From contig CALUKE010000007.1 of NCBI GenBank assembly GCA_944321165.1, forward strand, positions 119,457-183,456: a stretch of 64,000 bases of DNA. Reading direction: 5' to 3'. The stretch's first letter is position 1; every line of letters starts with the position of its first letter. The stretch is from an uncultured Odoribacter sp. GTDB lineage: Bacteria > Bacteroidota > Bacteroidia > Bacteroidales > Marinifilaceae. The translations under genes were made by a program, and so were the position numbers. The notes beneath the pieces were generated by a model, which was not told where the DNA came from, searched no databases, and worked only from the letters and a program-made list of their open reading frames with translations. Of this stretch, positions 25,996-34,059 are shown in pieces.

Positions 25996-26508
25996 ATGAT
26001 GAAAAATACTATTAAAGCGATTGTTCTCGTGGCTTTCACATTAGCTGCTATGAGTGTGTCTGCTCAAGTAAAACTGGGACATATTGAAACTCAGAAGTTG
26101 ATTCAGGCTATGCCGGAGTGGGCTGCTGCTCAGAAAACTTTTGAAGATAAACAAAAAGAGGTGAATACTGAATTAAATAATCTGAGAGAGCAATTTCAGA
26201 CAAAATTGGCTGATTACTCAGAGAAAGCGAATACCTATTCTGATGTGATCCGTACTTCAAAAGAACAGGAATTACAGGAATTGCAGACAAGAATACAGCG
26301 TTTTCAAGAAACGGCCATGGCTGATTTGGAAAAAACTCAGGCCGATTTGATGCAGCCGGTGATGGAAAAAGCGTTGAATGCCATCAAGGAAGTGGGTAAA
26401 GAAAATGGATTTACTTACATTTTTGACATGAGCGCGGGTATTTTATATGCTGCAGAAAATTCGATCGATGTATTACCGATGGTGAAAAAGAAATTAGGTC
26501 TGCAATAA
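25996..26508 (+). CDS. skp: OmpH/Skp-family periplasmic chaperone
   Basis: This is a 170-residue secreted protein starting at MMKNTIKAIVLVAF, with a signal peptide ending MSVSAQ. The body begins VKLGHIETQKLIQAMPEWAAAQ and contains a long Gln/Glu/Lys-rich helical stretch, the coiled-coil tentacles of Skp trimers. The C-terminal IKEVGKENGFTYIFDMSAGILYA is the usual OmpH ending. It escorts unfolded outer-membrane proteins to BamA, which is encoded just upstream. It has its own promoter-like element and a terminator right after the stop. Confidence 0.92.
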   Translation: MMKNTIKAIVLVAFTLAAMSVSAQVKLGHIETQKLIQAMPEWAAAQKTFEDKQKEVNTELNNLREQFQTKLADYSEKANTYSDVIRTSKEQELQELQTRIQRFQETAMADLEKTQADLMQPVMEKALNAIKEVGKENGFTYIFDMSAGILYAAENSIDVLPMVKKKLGLQ

Positions 26509-26524
26509 AAGTTATTACATACAT

Positions 26525-26550
26525 AAAAGCCGCCTTTAAGGGCGGCTTTT
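26525..26550 (+). terminator. Terminator after the ompH/skp gene
   Basis: AAAAGCCGCC (26525-26534) pairs with GGCGGCTTTT (26541-26550) around TTTAAG, ten perfect pairs. It lies 16 bp after the stop. Confidence 0.88.
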
Positions 26551-26574
26551 GTCATTTTTGATTTAAGGAACATC

Positions 26575-27408
26575 ATGTCAACCCAAGAGAGTATCGGTGT
26601 ATTTGATTCAGGTTACGGAGGATTGACCATTTTGAAGGAGATTGTCCGTCGTTTACCGGATTACGATTACATTTATTTGGGAGATAATGCCAGGGCTCCC
26701 TATGGATCGCGTTCTTTTGAAGTGGTATATGAATATACCCGGGAAGCGGTTCATAAATTGTTTGAGAAAGGATGCCGTTTGGTGATTTTGGCTTGTAATA
26801 CGGCTTCTGCAAAGGCTTTGCGTTCTATTCAACAGGAAGATCTGCCTCGTTGGGATCCGACAAGACGGGTATTGGGGGTTATTCGTCCCAGTATAGAGGC
26901 GTTGGAAAATTATTCTTTGAACGGACATGTGGGCATTTTGGCGACTCGGGGAACGGTCGCTTCGGAATCATATCCGCTGGAGGTGGAAAAGTTGTACGGG
27001 AAAGAGAAGTTTCATATAACCCAACTGGCTTGTCCGATGTGGGTGCCTTTGGTGGAAAACAATGAGCTTGATGGAGAGGGTGCGGTGTATTTTGTGCAAA
27101 AGTACATGCAGGAATTGTGGAAAACCGATCCCCGGATTGATACCATTGTGTTGGGATGCACGCATTATCCCTTGTTACGTCCGTTGATTGAACGTTTTGT
27201 GCCGGCAGGCGTAAAGATCATCGGACAGGGACAAATCGTGGCAGACAGTCTGGCCGATTATTTGCAACGGCACAGGGAAATGGATGCCTGTTTGTCCAAG
27301 GAGGGAGGCAGAACTTATCTGACAAGCGAAAAAACGGAATTGTTCGATCGGATGGCAGAGTTGTTTTTGGGTGAAAAAATAACTTCACAGCGAATTTTTA
27401 TGTGTTAA
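26575..27408 (+). CDS. murI: Glutamate racemase
   Basis: This 277-residue enzyme makes D-glutamate for peptidoglycan. The N-terminal GVFDSGYGGLTIL motif, the first catalytic Cys74 in LACNTASAKALRS and the second in VLGCTHYPLLRP (about residue 191) are all present. The YLGDNARAPYG segment is also typical. It starts 24 bp after the terminator of the previous gene, and no clear promoter was found in that short gap. Confidence 0.96.
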   Translation: MSTQESIGVFDSGYGGLTILKEIVRRLPDYDYIYLGDNARAPYGSRSFEVVYEYTREAVHKLFEKGCRLVILACNTASAKALRSIQQEDLPRWDPTRRVLGVIRPSIEALENYSLNGHVGILATRGTVASESYPLEVEKLYGKEKFHITQLACPMWVPLVENNELDGEGAVYFVQKYMQELWKTDPRIDTIVLGCTHYPLLRPLIERFVPAGVKIIGQGQIVADSLADYLQRHREMDACLSKEGGRTYLTSEKTELFDRMAELFLGEKITSQRIFMC

Positions 27409-27444
27409 GTTGAAGACTTTAACTGTAATGCATACATTTTTTTA

Positions 27445-27452
27445 TATCTTTG
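27445..27452 (+). promoter_or_regulatory. Putative -7 element for the rel/spoT gene
   Basis: TATCTTTG matches the -7 consensus exactly, 43 bp before the ATG. The -33 candidate (TTTA at 27418) is 23 bp upstream, slightly too far, so confidence is moderate. Confidence 0.45.
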
Positions 27453-27495
27453 ACAAAGTATCCACCAGAAATGTTTTCGGAGGCAGTTATTATTT

Positions 27496-29673
27496 ATGAC
27501 AGAACAAGAACAAATCAGAGAAGCTTTTGAAGATTTATTAAAATCCTTAAGAAAAGAGACTTCTAAAGAAAACAGACAGAAAATTAAAGAAGCTTTTGAG
27601 TTTGCGAACGAAGCTCATAAGGGAGTACGGAGACGTTCGGGCGAACCTTACATCCTGCATCCTTTGGCGGTCGCTAAGATTGCAGTAAAGGAAATCGGAC
27701 TGGGAACGACGTCTGCCATTTCTGCCTTGTTGCATGATGTGGTGGAGGATACCGATTATACCGTCGAAGATATCTCAAATTTGTTTGGTCCGAAAGTTGC
27801 TTCTATTGTAGACGGTTTGACCAAGATCAGTGGAGTCATGGGATCGGATACCAGCAGGCAGGCTGAAAGTTTCCGGAAAATGATCCTGACTTTGGCTGAA
27901 GATGTGCGGGTCATTTTGATAAAGATAGCCGATCGTTTGCACAATATGCGAACCTTGGCATCGATGCCGGAACACAAACAGGTAAAAATTGCCAGTGAAA
28001 CACTTTACATATATGCGCCTTTGGCTCATCGGATGGGCTTGCATGCCATTAAGACGGAGCTGGAAGACCTGAGCATGAAATACGAGCATCCGGAAGAATA
28101 CGAGGTGATTGCTCGGAAAATTGAAGCTTATAAAAATCAGTTTTCGGCTCTTTTTGAAGAATTCATCAAACCGATTCGGGAAAGTCTGAGCGCTAATCAT
28201 TATGAATACACGATTACCGCTCGTACGAAAAGTGTTTATTCGGTGTGGCTGAAAATGCAGAAACGGAATATCAGTTTCGATGAAATATATGATTTGTTGG
28301 CGGTGCGTATTGTTTTTAAGCCCAAAGACGATCAGCCGGAAAAATGGCAATGCTGGAATATTTATTCTCTGATTACCGATATTTATAGTCCGAAACCGGA
28401 ACGTATCCGGGATTGGATCAGTGTGCCGAAAGCCAATGGTTATGAAGCATTGCATTTGACGGTGATGGGGCCGGAGGGACAATGGTTTGAGGTGCAGATC
28501 CGTTCAGAACGAATGGATGAGATTGCCGAAAAAGGTTTGGCCGCTCATTGGAAATACAAAAATGAGGGGGAAAGTTCGGAACTGGATAAATGGTTGGCCA
28601 GCATAAAGGAGATTCTGGATCAGCCGGATGCCAGTGCTTTGGAGTTCCTGGATGACTTTAAATTGAACCTTTTCGCGAAAGAAATCCGTGTTTTTACTCC
28701 GAAAGGGTATATGCGTACTTTACCGAAAGGTGCAACGGCACTTGATTTCGCCTATGATATCCATACAGAGATCGGTAATACCTGTATTGGAGCCAAAGTC
28801 AATCATAAATTGGTTCCGATGAGTCAGAAACTGGCCAGTGGCGATCAGGTGGAGATTTTGACCAGTGACAAACAGACGCCGCAGAAAGAGTGGTTGGATT
28901 TTGTTGTAACGGCCAAAGCCCGGACGCATATCAATGCAGCCTTTAAAAAATATAAGAAAGAGCTGATCCGGAATGGGATTACCGTCTTTGAAGGGATTGT
29001 TAAAAAACTCGATTTACCACCGACTTCTGAACCGTTGAAAAAAGTTTTGACAAATTATGGTTTGACCAACAAAGATGATTTGTATGTAGAAATTGCAAAA
29101 AAGACGATTACAGAAGAAGATCTGGAAAAAATACTGAAAAAGAAAGCTGAGAATAAATTTATCAAATATTGGAAATTGCAGTTCCTGTGGAATGGGAAAG
29201 AGGGAGAAGGGAAAAAGAAGAGCGAGAATGATTTGCCGATTGACGTCAGTTCGGATTTTGTGATAGCCCCTTGTTGTAATCCGATTCCGGGAGATGATGT
29301 TGTGGGTATGAATATTGCGGGGACAAAGGTGACTGTGCATAAGCGTTCCTGTCCTGAAGCCATTCGCCTGATGGCAAGCTTCGGCGATAAAATTGTACCG
29401 GTCAAGTGGGTGAGCCATAAGCTGATGTCTTTTTTGGCGATTATAAAGATCACTGGAATTGATAAACCCGGTATTGTCAGTGAAATTACGACGTTGATCG
29501 CAAAAGAGGGAAAGGTAAATATGCGAATGATTCATTTCGATACGCGGGATGGTATTTTTGAGGGTTTTATTCATTTATATGTCCATAATACAGCCGACTT
29601 GAATAATATTGTCTCTCAAATATCTCAAGTACAGGGTGTGGAGACTGTATTGAGAGTGGAGAATAAAGAATAA
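27496..29673 (+). CDS. relA/spoT: Bifunctional (p)ppGpp synthetase/hydrolase
   Basis: This is a 725-residue Rel protein. An HD hydrolase domain (about 45-200) retains LLHDVVEDTDYT and RLHNMRTL. The synthetase domain (about 235-350) has RTKSVYSVWLKMQ, FDEIYDLLAVRIVF, ANGYEALHLTV and EVQIRSERMDEIAEKG. A TGS domain (about 395-460, VFTPKGYMRTLPKGATALDFAYDIH), a helical/zinc-finger-like region with CCNPIPGD, and a C-terminal ACT domain (about 655-725) complete it. Both catalytic halves look intact. It controls the stringent response to starvation. fur follows about 90 bp downstream. Confidence 0.96.
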   Translation: MTEQEQIREAFEDLLKSLRKETSKENRQKIKEAFEFANEAHKGVRRRSGEPYILHPLAVAKIAVKEIGLGTTSAISALLHDVVEDTDYTVEDISNLFGPKVASIVDGLTKISGVMGSDTSRQAESFRKMILTLAEDVRVILIKIADRLHNMRTLASMPEHKQVKIASETLYIYAPLAHRMGLHAIKTELEDLSMKYEHPEEYEVIARKIEAYKNQFSALFEEFIKPIRESLSANHYEYTITARTKSVYSVWLKMQKRNISFDEIYDLLAVRIVFKPKDDQPEKWQCWNIYSLITDIYSPKPERIRDWISVPKANGYEALHLTVMGPEGQWFEVQIRSERMDEIAEKGLAAHWKYKNEGESSELDKWLASIKEILDQPDASALEFLDDFKLNLFAKEIRVFTPKGYMRTLPKGATALDFAYDIHTEIGNTCIGAKVNHKLVPMSQKLASGDQVEILTSDKQTPQKEWLDFVVTAKARTHINAAFKKYKKELIRNGITVFEGIVKKLDLPPTSEPLKKVLTNYGLTNKDDLYVEIAKKTITEEDLEKILKKKAENKFIKYWKLQFLWNGKEGEGKKKSENDLPIDVSSDFVIAPCCNPIPGDDVVGMNIAGTKVTVHKRSCPEAIRLMASFGDKIVPVKWVSHKLMSFLAIIKITGIDKPGIVSEITTLIAKEGKVNMRMIHFDTRDGIFEGFIHLYVHNTADLNNIVSQISQVQGVETVLRVENKE

Positions 29674-29765
29674 ATGGGTGCTAAATAGCGTGGAAGGCAA
29701 GAAAAGAAAATTGAAAGATGGATGGCAGAAAGAGAGATATGATGTTATATGAAACTTGTTCGGAT

Positions 29766-30212
29766 ATGGAAAAGATAAAAGAAACGGTAAAAGAGATCTT
29801 TACCTCTTATTTGCAACAGAAGGGACACCGAAAGACTCCAGAACGTTATGCGATTCTGGATGAAATATATTCACATACAGGGCATTTTGATATAGAATCG
29901 TTGTATGTGTTTATGAAAAACAAGAATTATCGAGTGAGTCGGGCAACCTTATATAATACAATCGAATTGCTTTTGGATTGTAAGCTGGTGATCAAACATC
30001 AGTTTGGTAATAATATCGCTCAGTTTGAGAAAGCGTTCAATAACCGTTATCATGAACATTTGATTTGTCAGAAGTGCGGTAAGGTGGAGGAATTTGCGGA
30101 TCCCCGTATCAGTGAAGTGGTTGAACATATTGAAGATAAATATCAATTTGCCGTACACCATCATTTGTTGTATATTTACGGTTTGTGTAAAGCTTGTCAG
30201 GAGATGGAATGA
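29766..30212 (+). CDS. fur: Fur-family metal-responsive repressor
   Basis: The frame is open from 29718, but [31 protein letters not shown] from 29766 aligns with the usual start of Bacteroidales Fur proteins. The 148-residue product has a winged helix with [30 protein letters not shown], then the zinc-binding pair CQKCGK and a second CKAC pair near the C-terminus, with HxH-type ligands ([10 protein letters not shown]) between. Whether it senses iron, zinc or peroxide is not decidable by eye. Candidate targets in this window are znuA and feoAB, but the feoAB palindrome looks more DtxR-like than Fur-like. Confidence 0.85.
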   Translation: MEKIKETVKEIFTSYLQQKGHRKTPERYAILDEIYSHTGHFDIESLYVFMKNKNYRVSRATLYNTIELLLDCKLVIKHQFGNNIAQFEKAFNNRYHEHLICQKCGKVEEFADPRISEVVEHIEDKYQFAVHHHLLYIYGLCKACQEME

Positions 30213-30251
30213 TTTCATGGGTTTTGCGGACAGCAATCGAAAAAAAATCGT

Positions 30252-30259
30252 TATTTTTG
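30252..30259 (+). promoter_or_regulatory. Putative -7 element for purA
   Basis: TATTTTTG matches the -7 consensus and lies 58 bp before the chosen purA ATG. A TTTG at 30223 is 25 bp upstream, further than the usual 19-21 bp. Confidence 0.4.
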
Positions 30260-30317
30260 CCTGCATTTCCCGAAAATTTGGGATAAATAACTGCAAATGA
30301 ATAAAAAAATAATACCG

Positions 30318-31586
30318 ATGAAAGTGGATGTTTTACTTGGATTACAATGGGGAGATGAAGGGAAGGGAAAAGTAGTGGATGTTTTGACACCCAAATATGA
30401 TGTGGTGACTCGTTTTCAAGGAGGACCGAATGCCGGTCATACATTGGAATTTGAAGGCCAGAAGTATGTATTGCGTTCTATTCCGTCCGGCATATTCCAG
30501 GGAGGAAAAATGAACATTATAGGAAACGGTGTGGTTCTGGATCCGGTGTTGTTTCGTCAGGAAGCCGAGAGTCTGGCTGCCAGCGGACACGAACTGAGTA
30601 AACAATTGTGTATATCCAAGAAAGCACATTTGATTATGCCGACCCATCGCATGCTGGATGCTGCTTATGAGGCAGCCAAAGGAGATGCGAAGATCGGAAC
30701 GACCGGTAAGGGAATCGGTCCGACCTATACGGATAAAGTGAGCAGAAACGGCTTGCGGGTAGGGGATATCCTGCATAATTTTCAGGAAAAATACTGCCTG
30801 GCAAAGAAAAAACACGAAGCAATTCTGCGGGCCTTAAATTATACCTATGACATTACGGAGCTGGAAAAAGAATGGTTCGATGCCATTGAATACCTGAAAC
30901 GTTTTCAACTGATCGACAGCGAACATGTCATCAACAATCTGCTGAAATCCGGAAAGTCGGTACTGGCGGAGGGTGCCCAGGGAACCATGCTGGATGTGGA
31001 TTTCGGATCTTATCCTTTTGTCACCTCTTCCAATACGATTTGTGCGGGAGCCTGTACGGGCTTGGGTGTTGCACCCCGGAATATCGGAGAAGTATACGGT
31101 ATTTTCAAGGCCTATTGTACACGGGTAGGAGCTGGACCTTTCCCGACGGAATTGTTCGATGAAACCGGCGAAAAGATTTGTCAACTGGGACATGAATATG
31201 GGGCGGTGACCGGCCGTAAACGGCGTTGTGGTTGGATCGACCTGGTGGCATTGAAATATGCCATCATGATCAATGGTGTGTCTCAGCTGATTATGATGAA
31301 GAGCGATGTGCTGGACGGTTTCGATACCATCAAGGCATGTGTAGCCTATAAAATTAATGGACAGGAAACGGAAGAATTTCCTTTTGATATTTGCGAAGGA
31401 GCTGAACCGGTATATGTTGAAATGCCCGGATGGAAAACCGATATGACGAAAATGACTTCGGAAGATGAATTTCCGGAAGAGTTCAATGCTTATGTCAGTT
31501 TCCTGGAGGAAGAATTGGGTGTTCCGGTGAAGATCGTTTCTGTCGGTCCCGATCGGGAACAGACCATCATCCGTTACGAAGATTGA
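30318..31586 (+). CDS. purA: Adenylosuccinate synthetase
   Basis: This 422-residue enzyme joins IMP and aspartate using GTP, the first step to AMP. The start at MKVDVLLGLQWGDEGKGKVVD places the conserved WGDEGKGK loop close to the N-terminus; an in-frame ATG at 30297 would add seven residues. Further motifs are FQGGPNAGHTLEF with the catalytic His, STGKGIGPTYTDK-like TTGKGIGPTYTDK, EGAQGTMLDVDFGSYPFVTSSNT and GRKRRCGWIDLVAL. It lies downstream of fur in the same direction, with a terminator after it. Confidence 0.97.
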   Translation: MKVDVLLGLQWGDEGKGKVVDVLTPKYDVVTRFQGGPNAGHTLEFEGQKYVLRSIPSGIFQGGKMNIIGNGVVLDPVLFRQEAESLAASGHELSKQLCISKKAHLIMPTHRMLDAAYEAAKGDAKIGTTGKGIGPTYTDKVSRNGLRVGDILHNFQEKYCLAKKKHEAILRALNYTYDITELEKEWFDAIEYLKRFQLIDSEHVINNLLKSGKSVLAEGAQGTMLDVDFGSYPFVTSSNTICAGACTGLGVAPRNIGEVYGIFKAYCTRVGAGPFPTELFDETGEKICQLGHEYGAVTGRKRRCGWIDLVALKYAIMINGVSQLIMMKSDVLDGFDTIKACVAYKINGQETEEFPFDICEGAEPVYVEMPGWKTDMTKMTSEDEFPEEFNAYVSFLEEELGVPVKIVSVGPDREQTIIRYED

Positions 31587-31623
31587 GACATGCCTTGAGA
31601 AGGCTGTATCCCTATATGACATG

Positions 31624-31658
31624 AAAATGCGGAAGTCGTTTTGATTTTCCGCATTTTT
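31624..31658 (+). terminator. Terminator after purA
   Basis: AAAATGCGGAA (31624-31634) pairs with TTCCGCATTTT (31647-31657) and T residues follow. It begins 38 bp after the purA stop. Confidence 0.85.
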
Positions 31659-31708
31659 CATTTACAAGCAATAGTTTATGTTATCCGAATTTGAGACAGT
31701 ATTCAATT

Positions 31709-31728
31709 TTAAGATGATATTAAGATGA
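31709..31728. repeat. Tandem direct repeat TTAAGATGA
   Basis: Two copies of TTAAGATGA begin at 31709 and 31720, an 11-bp period. This spacing resembles half-sites of OmpR/PhoB-type response regulators. It lies 110 bp upstream of the antiporter gene, with a terminator-like hairpin between them. Confidence 0.45.
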
Positions 31729-31786
31729 ATGTCATGAAAAAAGCTTCTGGGGGGTAATGATTAAAATCTGTTTGAACAATGTTCGG

Positions 31787-31814
31787 AAAAGCGCTTTTAA
31801 CTTGGCGCTTTTTT
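31787..31814 (+). terminator. Terminator-like hairpin before the antiporter gene
   Basis: AAAAGCGC (31787-31794) pairs with GCGCTTTT (31805-31812) and more T residues follow. It is the second such hairpin after purA and ends only 24 bp before the antiporter ATG, so it could end a short transcript from 31659-31786 or act as an attenuator. Confidence 0.7.
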
Positions 31815-31837
31815 ATTAAATTTGTCGAACCGAAAAA

Positions 31838-33988
31838 ATGTTGCCTATGCTTTTGCAAGTATTTACTTTGCCGCTGAAAAATCCGGTTTTGATTTTTTCT
31901 GTTATCCTTTTTATTATTTTATTGACTCCGGTGCTTTTGCAGCGCCTGAAAATTCCGGATTTGATCGGTTTGATCATTGCGGGGGCGATTATCGGACCCC
32001 ATGGTTTCGGTATCATGGAACGGGACAGCAGTATTGAGCTTTTTGGAACGGTGGGTTTGCTGTATATCATGTTTATCGCCGGTCTGGAAATCGATATGGC
32101 CGATTTGAAAAAAAATTATGGGAAAACTTTGACTTTTGGGCTGTATACTTTTTTTATTCCGATGATCCTGGGAACTTTAACCGGAGTCTATTGGTTGGAT
32201 TTTTCATGGCCTACCTCTATTTTGTTGGCCAGTATGTATGCATCCCATACCTTGATCACTTACCCGATTGTCAGCAAGTACGGTATTACCAAGAACCGGG
32301 CAGTCAGTATTGCGATCGGGGGAACGGTGATTACCTGTATTCTGGCTTTGTTGGTATTGGCTGTAATTGTCGGCATGTCTACCGGTGAAATCAATCAGCA
32401 GTTTTGGATCAAGTTAGGAGTATCCAGTCTGGTTTTTATCGGTATTGTCGTGATTTTATTTCCGATGTTGGGCCGATGGTTTTTTAAACGCTATGAAGAC
32501 TCAGTAGGGCAATATATTTTTGTGCTGGCGTTGGTATTTCTGGCTTCGTTCCTGGCAGAAGCAGCCGGTTTGGAGGCGATTATCGGTGCCTTTTTGGCCG
32601 GTTTGGCTTTGAATCGTTTGATTCCGAATACCTCCGCCTTGATGAATCGAATCGATTTTGTTGGGAATGCCATCTTTATTCCTTTTTTCTTGATAGGAGT
32701 CGGTATGCTGGTTGATGTACAGACTTTTACAAGTGGGTGGTCGGCTTTGTGGGTGGCGATTGTGATGGTGGTGATGGCAACTTTGTCCAAATATATTGCA
32801 GCCTGGCTTACGGAAAAGAATTTCAAGCTTACGCGGGATGAGGGACGTTTGCTGTTCGGTTTGAGTAATGCGCAGGCGGCGGCTACTCTGGCGGCGGTTT
32901 TGATCGGTTATGAGGTTATTCTGGGAGTTGGACCGGACGGAGAACCGATTCGTCTGTTGAATGAAGATGTATTGAATGGAACCATCGTCATGATTCTGGT
33001 TACTTGCATGATCGCTTCGTTTGTTACTCAGCGTTCGGCACAAAACATTGCCTTGGGAGAGATCAGTGGAGATCGTATTGGCGATAGTGACGATGAACAG
33101 GAACGAATATTGATCCCTTTGAGTAATTCGGAGACAGTGGAAGAATTGATCTCTTTGGGAACTGCGATCAAATCCCGGCGCAACAAGGCACAGTTGGTGG
33201 CGGTCAGCATTGTCAAGTCGGACAATACCGATCCAACGGCTGAAAAAATCTCAGAACGCCTTCTGGAAAAGGCGGTGAAAACAGGGGCTGCTGTCGATCA
33301 TCGCATTGAACCGGTGTTGCGTTATGATCTGAACATTGTCAACGGCATTCGGAATGTGGTGAAAGAGCATAAGATTACCGATATTGTAATCGGTTTACGT
33401 ACTCAGAAAGATATTTCGGATGTTTTCCTGGGCAAACTGACCCAGGAGGTTCTTAGCAAGTGTGCTACGACAACGATGGCTTATCGGCCGATGCAGCCGA
33501 TGGCAACGGTGAAACGTTATATTCTGGTGATTCCTGAAAATGCAGAAAAAGAAGTTGGCTTTCCTTACTGGCTGATCAGTGTCTGGAATCTGGCAAAAAA
33601 TATCGGTACCAAGATTATCTTTTACGGTACTCTTGAAGTGTTGCATATTTTGCACTTGGTACAATCCAAACATCCGATTCATGCTGATTTTAAGGAATTC
33701 TCGGATTGGAGTAATTTCAAGGAGGTGGCGAATGCCATGCAGGATAATGATGCCTTGATGCTGGTGATGAGTCGGCCCAATTGTCCTTCTTATTCCCGTC
33801 ATATGGAATATGTGCCGGGGTATATCAATAAGTATTTCAATGCCATTAACTGTATTCTGATTTATCCGGTGCAATTGGGGATGGATGATGATGTGAGTAC
33901 ATTCAGAAGTATTTCGATGATTAATCATATTGAAGGAATGGATGGCTTGGTCAATGTCCTTGGAAAACTGTTTAAGAAGAATAAGTGA
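31838..33988 (+). CDS. CPA2-type cation:proton antiporter with C-terminal USP-like domains
   Basis: This is a 716-residue protein. Residues 1 to about 400 are strongly hydrophobic with about 12-13 spans. They include LKIPDLIGLIIAGAIIGPHGFG and the conserved FLAEAAGLEAIIGAFLAGLALN, typical of KefB/NhaS3-like CPA2 exchangers. From about residue 425 the chain is soluble and looks like two universal-stress-protein folds (LIPLSNSETVEELISLG... and ILVIPENAEKEVGFPYWL...). There is no RCK/TrkA-N domain as in KefB. It should exchange Na+ or K+ for protons at the inner membrane, with nucleotide-sensing C-terminal domains suspected. It appears monocistronic. Confidence 0.88.
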   Translation: MLPMLLQVFTLPLKNPVLIFSVILFIILLTPVLLQRLKIPDLIGLIIAGAIIGPHGFGIMERDSSIELFGTVGLLYIMFIAGLEIDMADLKKNYGKTLTFGLYTFFIPMILGTLTGVYWLDFSWPTSILLASMYASHTLITYPIVSKYGITKNRAVSIAIGGTVITCILALLVLAVIVGMSTGEINQQFWIKLGVSSLVFIGIVVILFPMLGRWFFKRYEDSVGQYIFVLALVFLASFLAEAAGLEAIIGAFLAGLALNRLIPNTSALMNRIDFVGNAIFIPFFLIGVGMLVDVQTFTSGWSALWVAIVMVVMATLSKYIAAWLTEKNFKLTRDEGRLLFGLSNAQAAATLAAVLIGYEVILGVGPDGEPIRLLNEDVLNGTIVMILVTCMIASFVTQRSAQNIALGEISGDRIGDSDDEQERILIPLSNSETVEELISLGTAIKSRRNKAQLVAVSIVKSDNTDPTAEKISERLLEKAVKTGAAVDHRIEPVLRYDLNIVNGIRNVVKEHKITDIVIGLRTQKDISDVFLGKLTQEVLSKCATTTMAYRPMQPMATVKRYILVIPENAEKEVGFPYWLISVWNLAKNIGTKIIFYGTLEVLHILHLVQSKHPIHADFKEFSDWSNFKEVANAMQDNDALMLVMSRPNCPSYSRHMEYVPGYINKYFNAINCILIYPVQLGMDDDVSTFRSISMINHIEGMDGLVNVLGKLFKKNK

Positions 33989-33992
33989 CGGT

Positions 33993-34010
33993 ATACCTAC
34001 TTGTAGGTAT
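33993..34010. promoter_or_regulatory. Perfect 18-bp palindrome at the feoAB promoter (candidate metal-repressor operator)
   Basis: ATACCTAC-TT-GTAGGTAT is a perfect inverted repeat with 8-bp arms, 22 bp upstream of the feoAB -7 element and so touching the -33 position. The half-site resembles DtxR/MntR-type operators (AGGT-type half-sites) more than Fur boxes. Repressor binding would block feoAB transcription when metal is plentiful. This is an inference from position and symmetry. Confidence 0.65.
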
Positions 34011-34032
34011 GTCGATTTCAGGACAGATTTCG

Positions 34033-34040
34033 TATCTTTG
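34033..34040 (+). promoter_or_regulatory. Putative -7 element for feoAB
   Basis: TATCTTTG is an exact -7 match, 19 bp before the ATG. No good -33 TTTG is present, which would suit a weak or regulated promoter overlapped by the palindrome at 33993-34010. Confidence 0.58.
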
Positions 34041-34059
34041 TTCCATAATTTAGAGTGGA

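Noticed and set aside
31816..32070. A minus-strand 84-codon frame at the antiporter start
   Set aside because: It is a shadow of the antiporter's hydrophobic N-terminus and crosses its promoter region.
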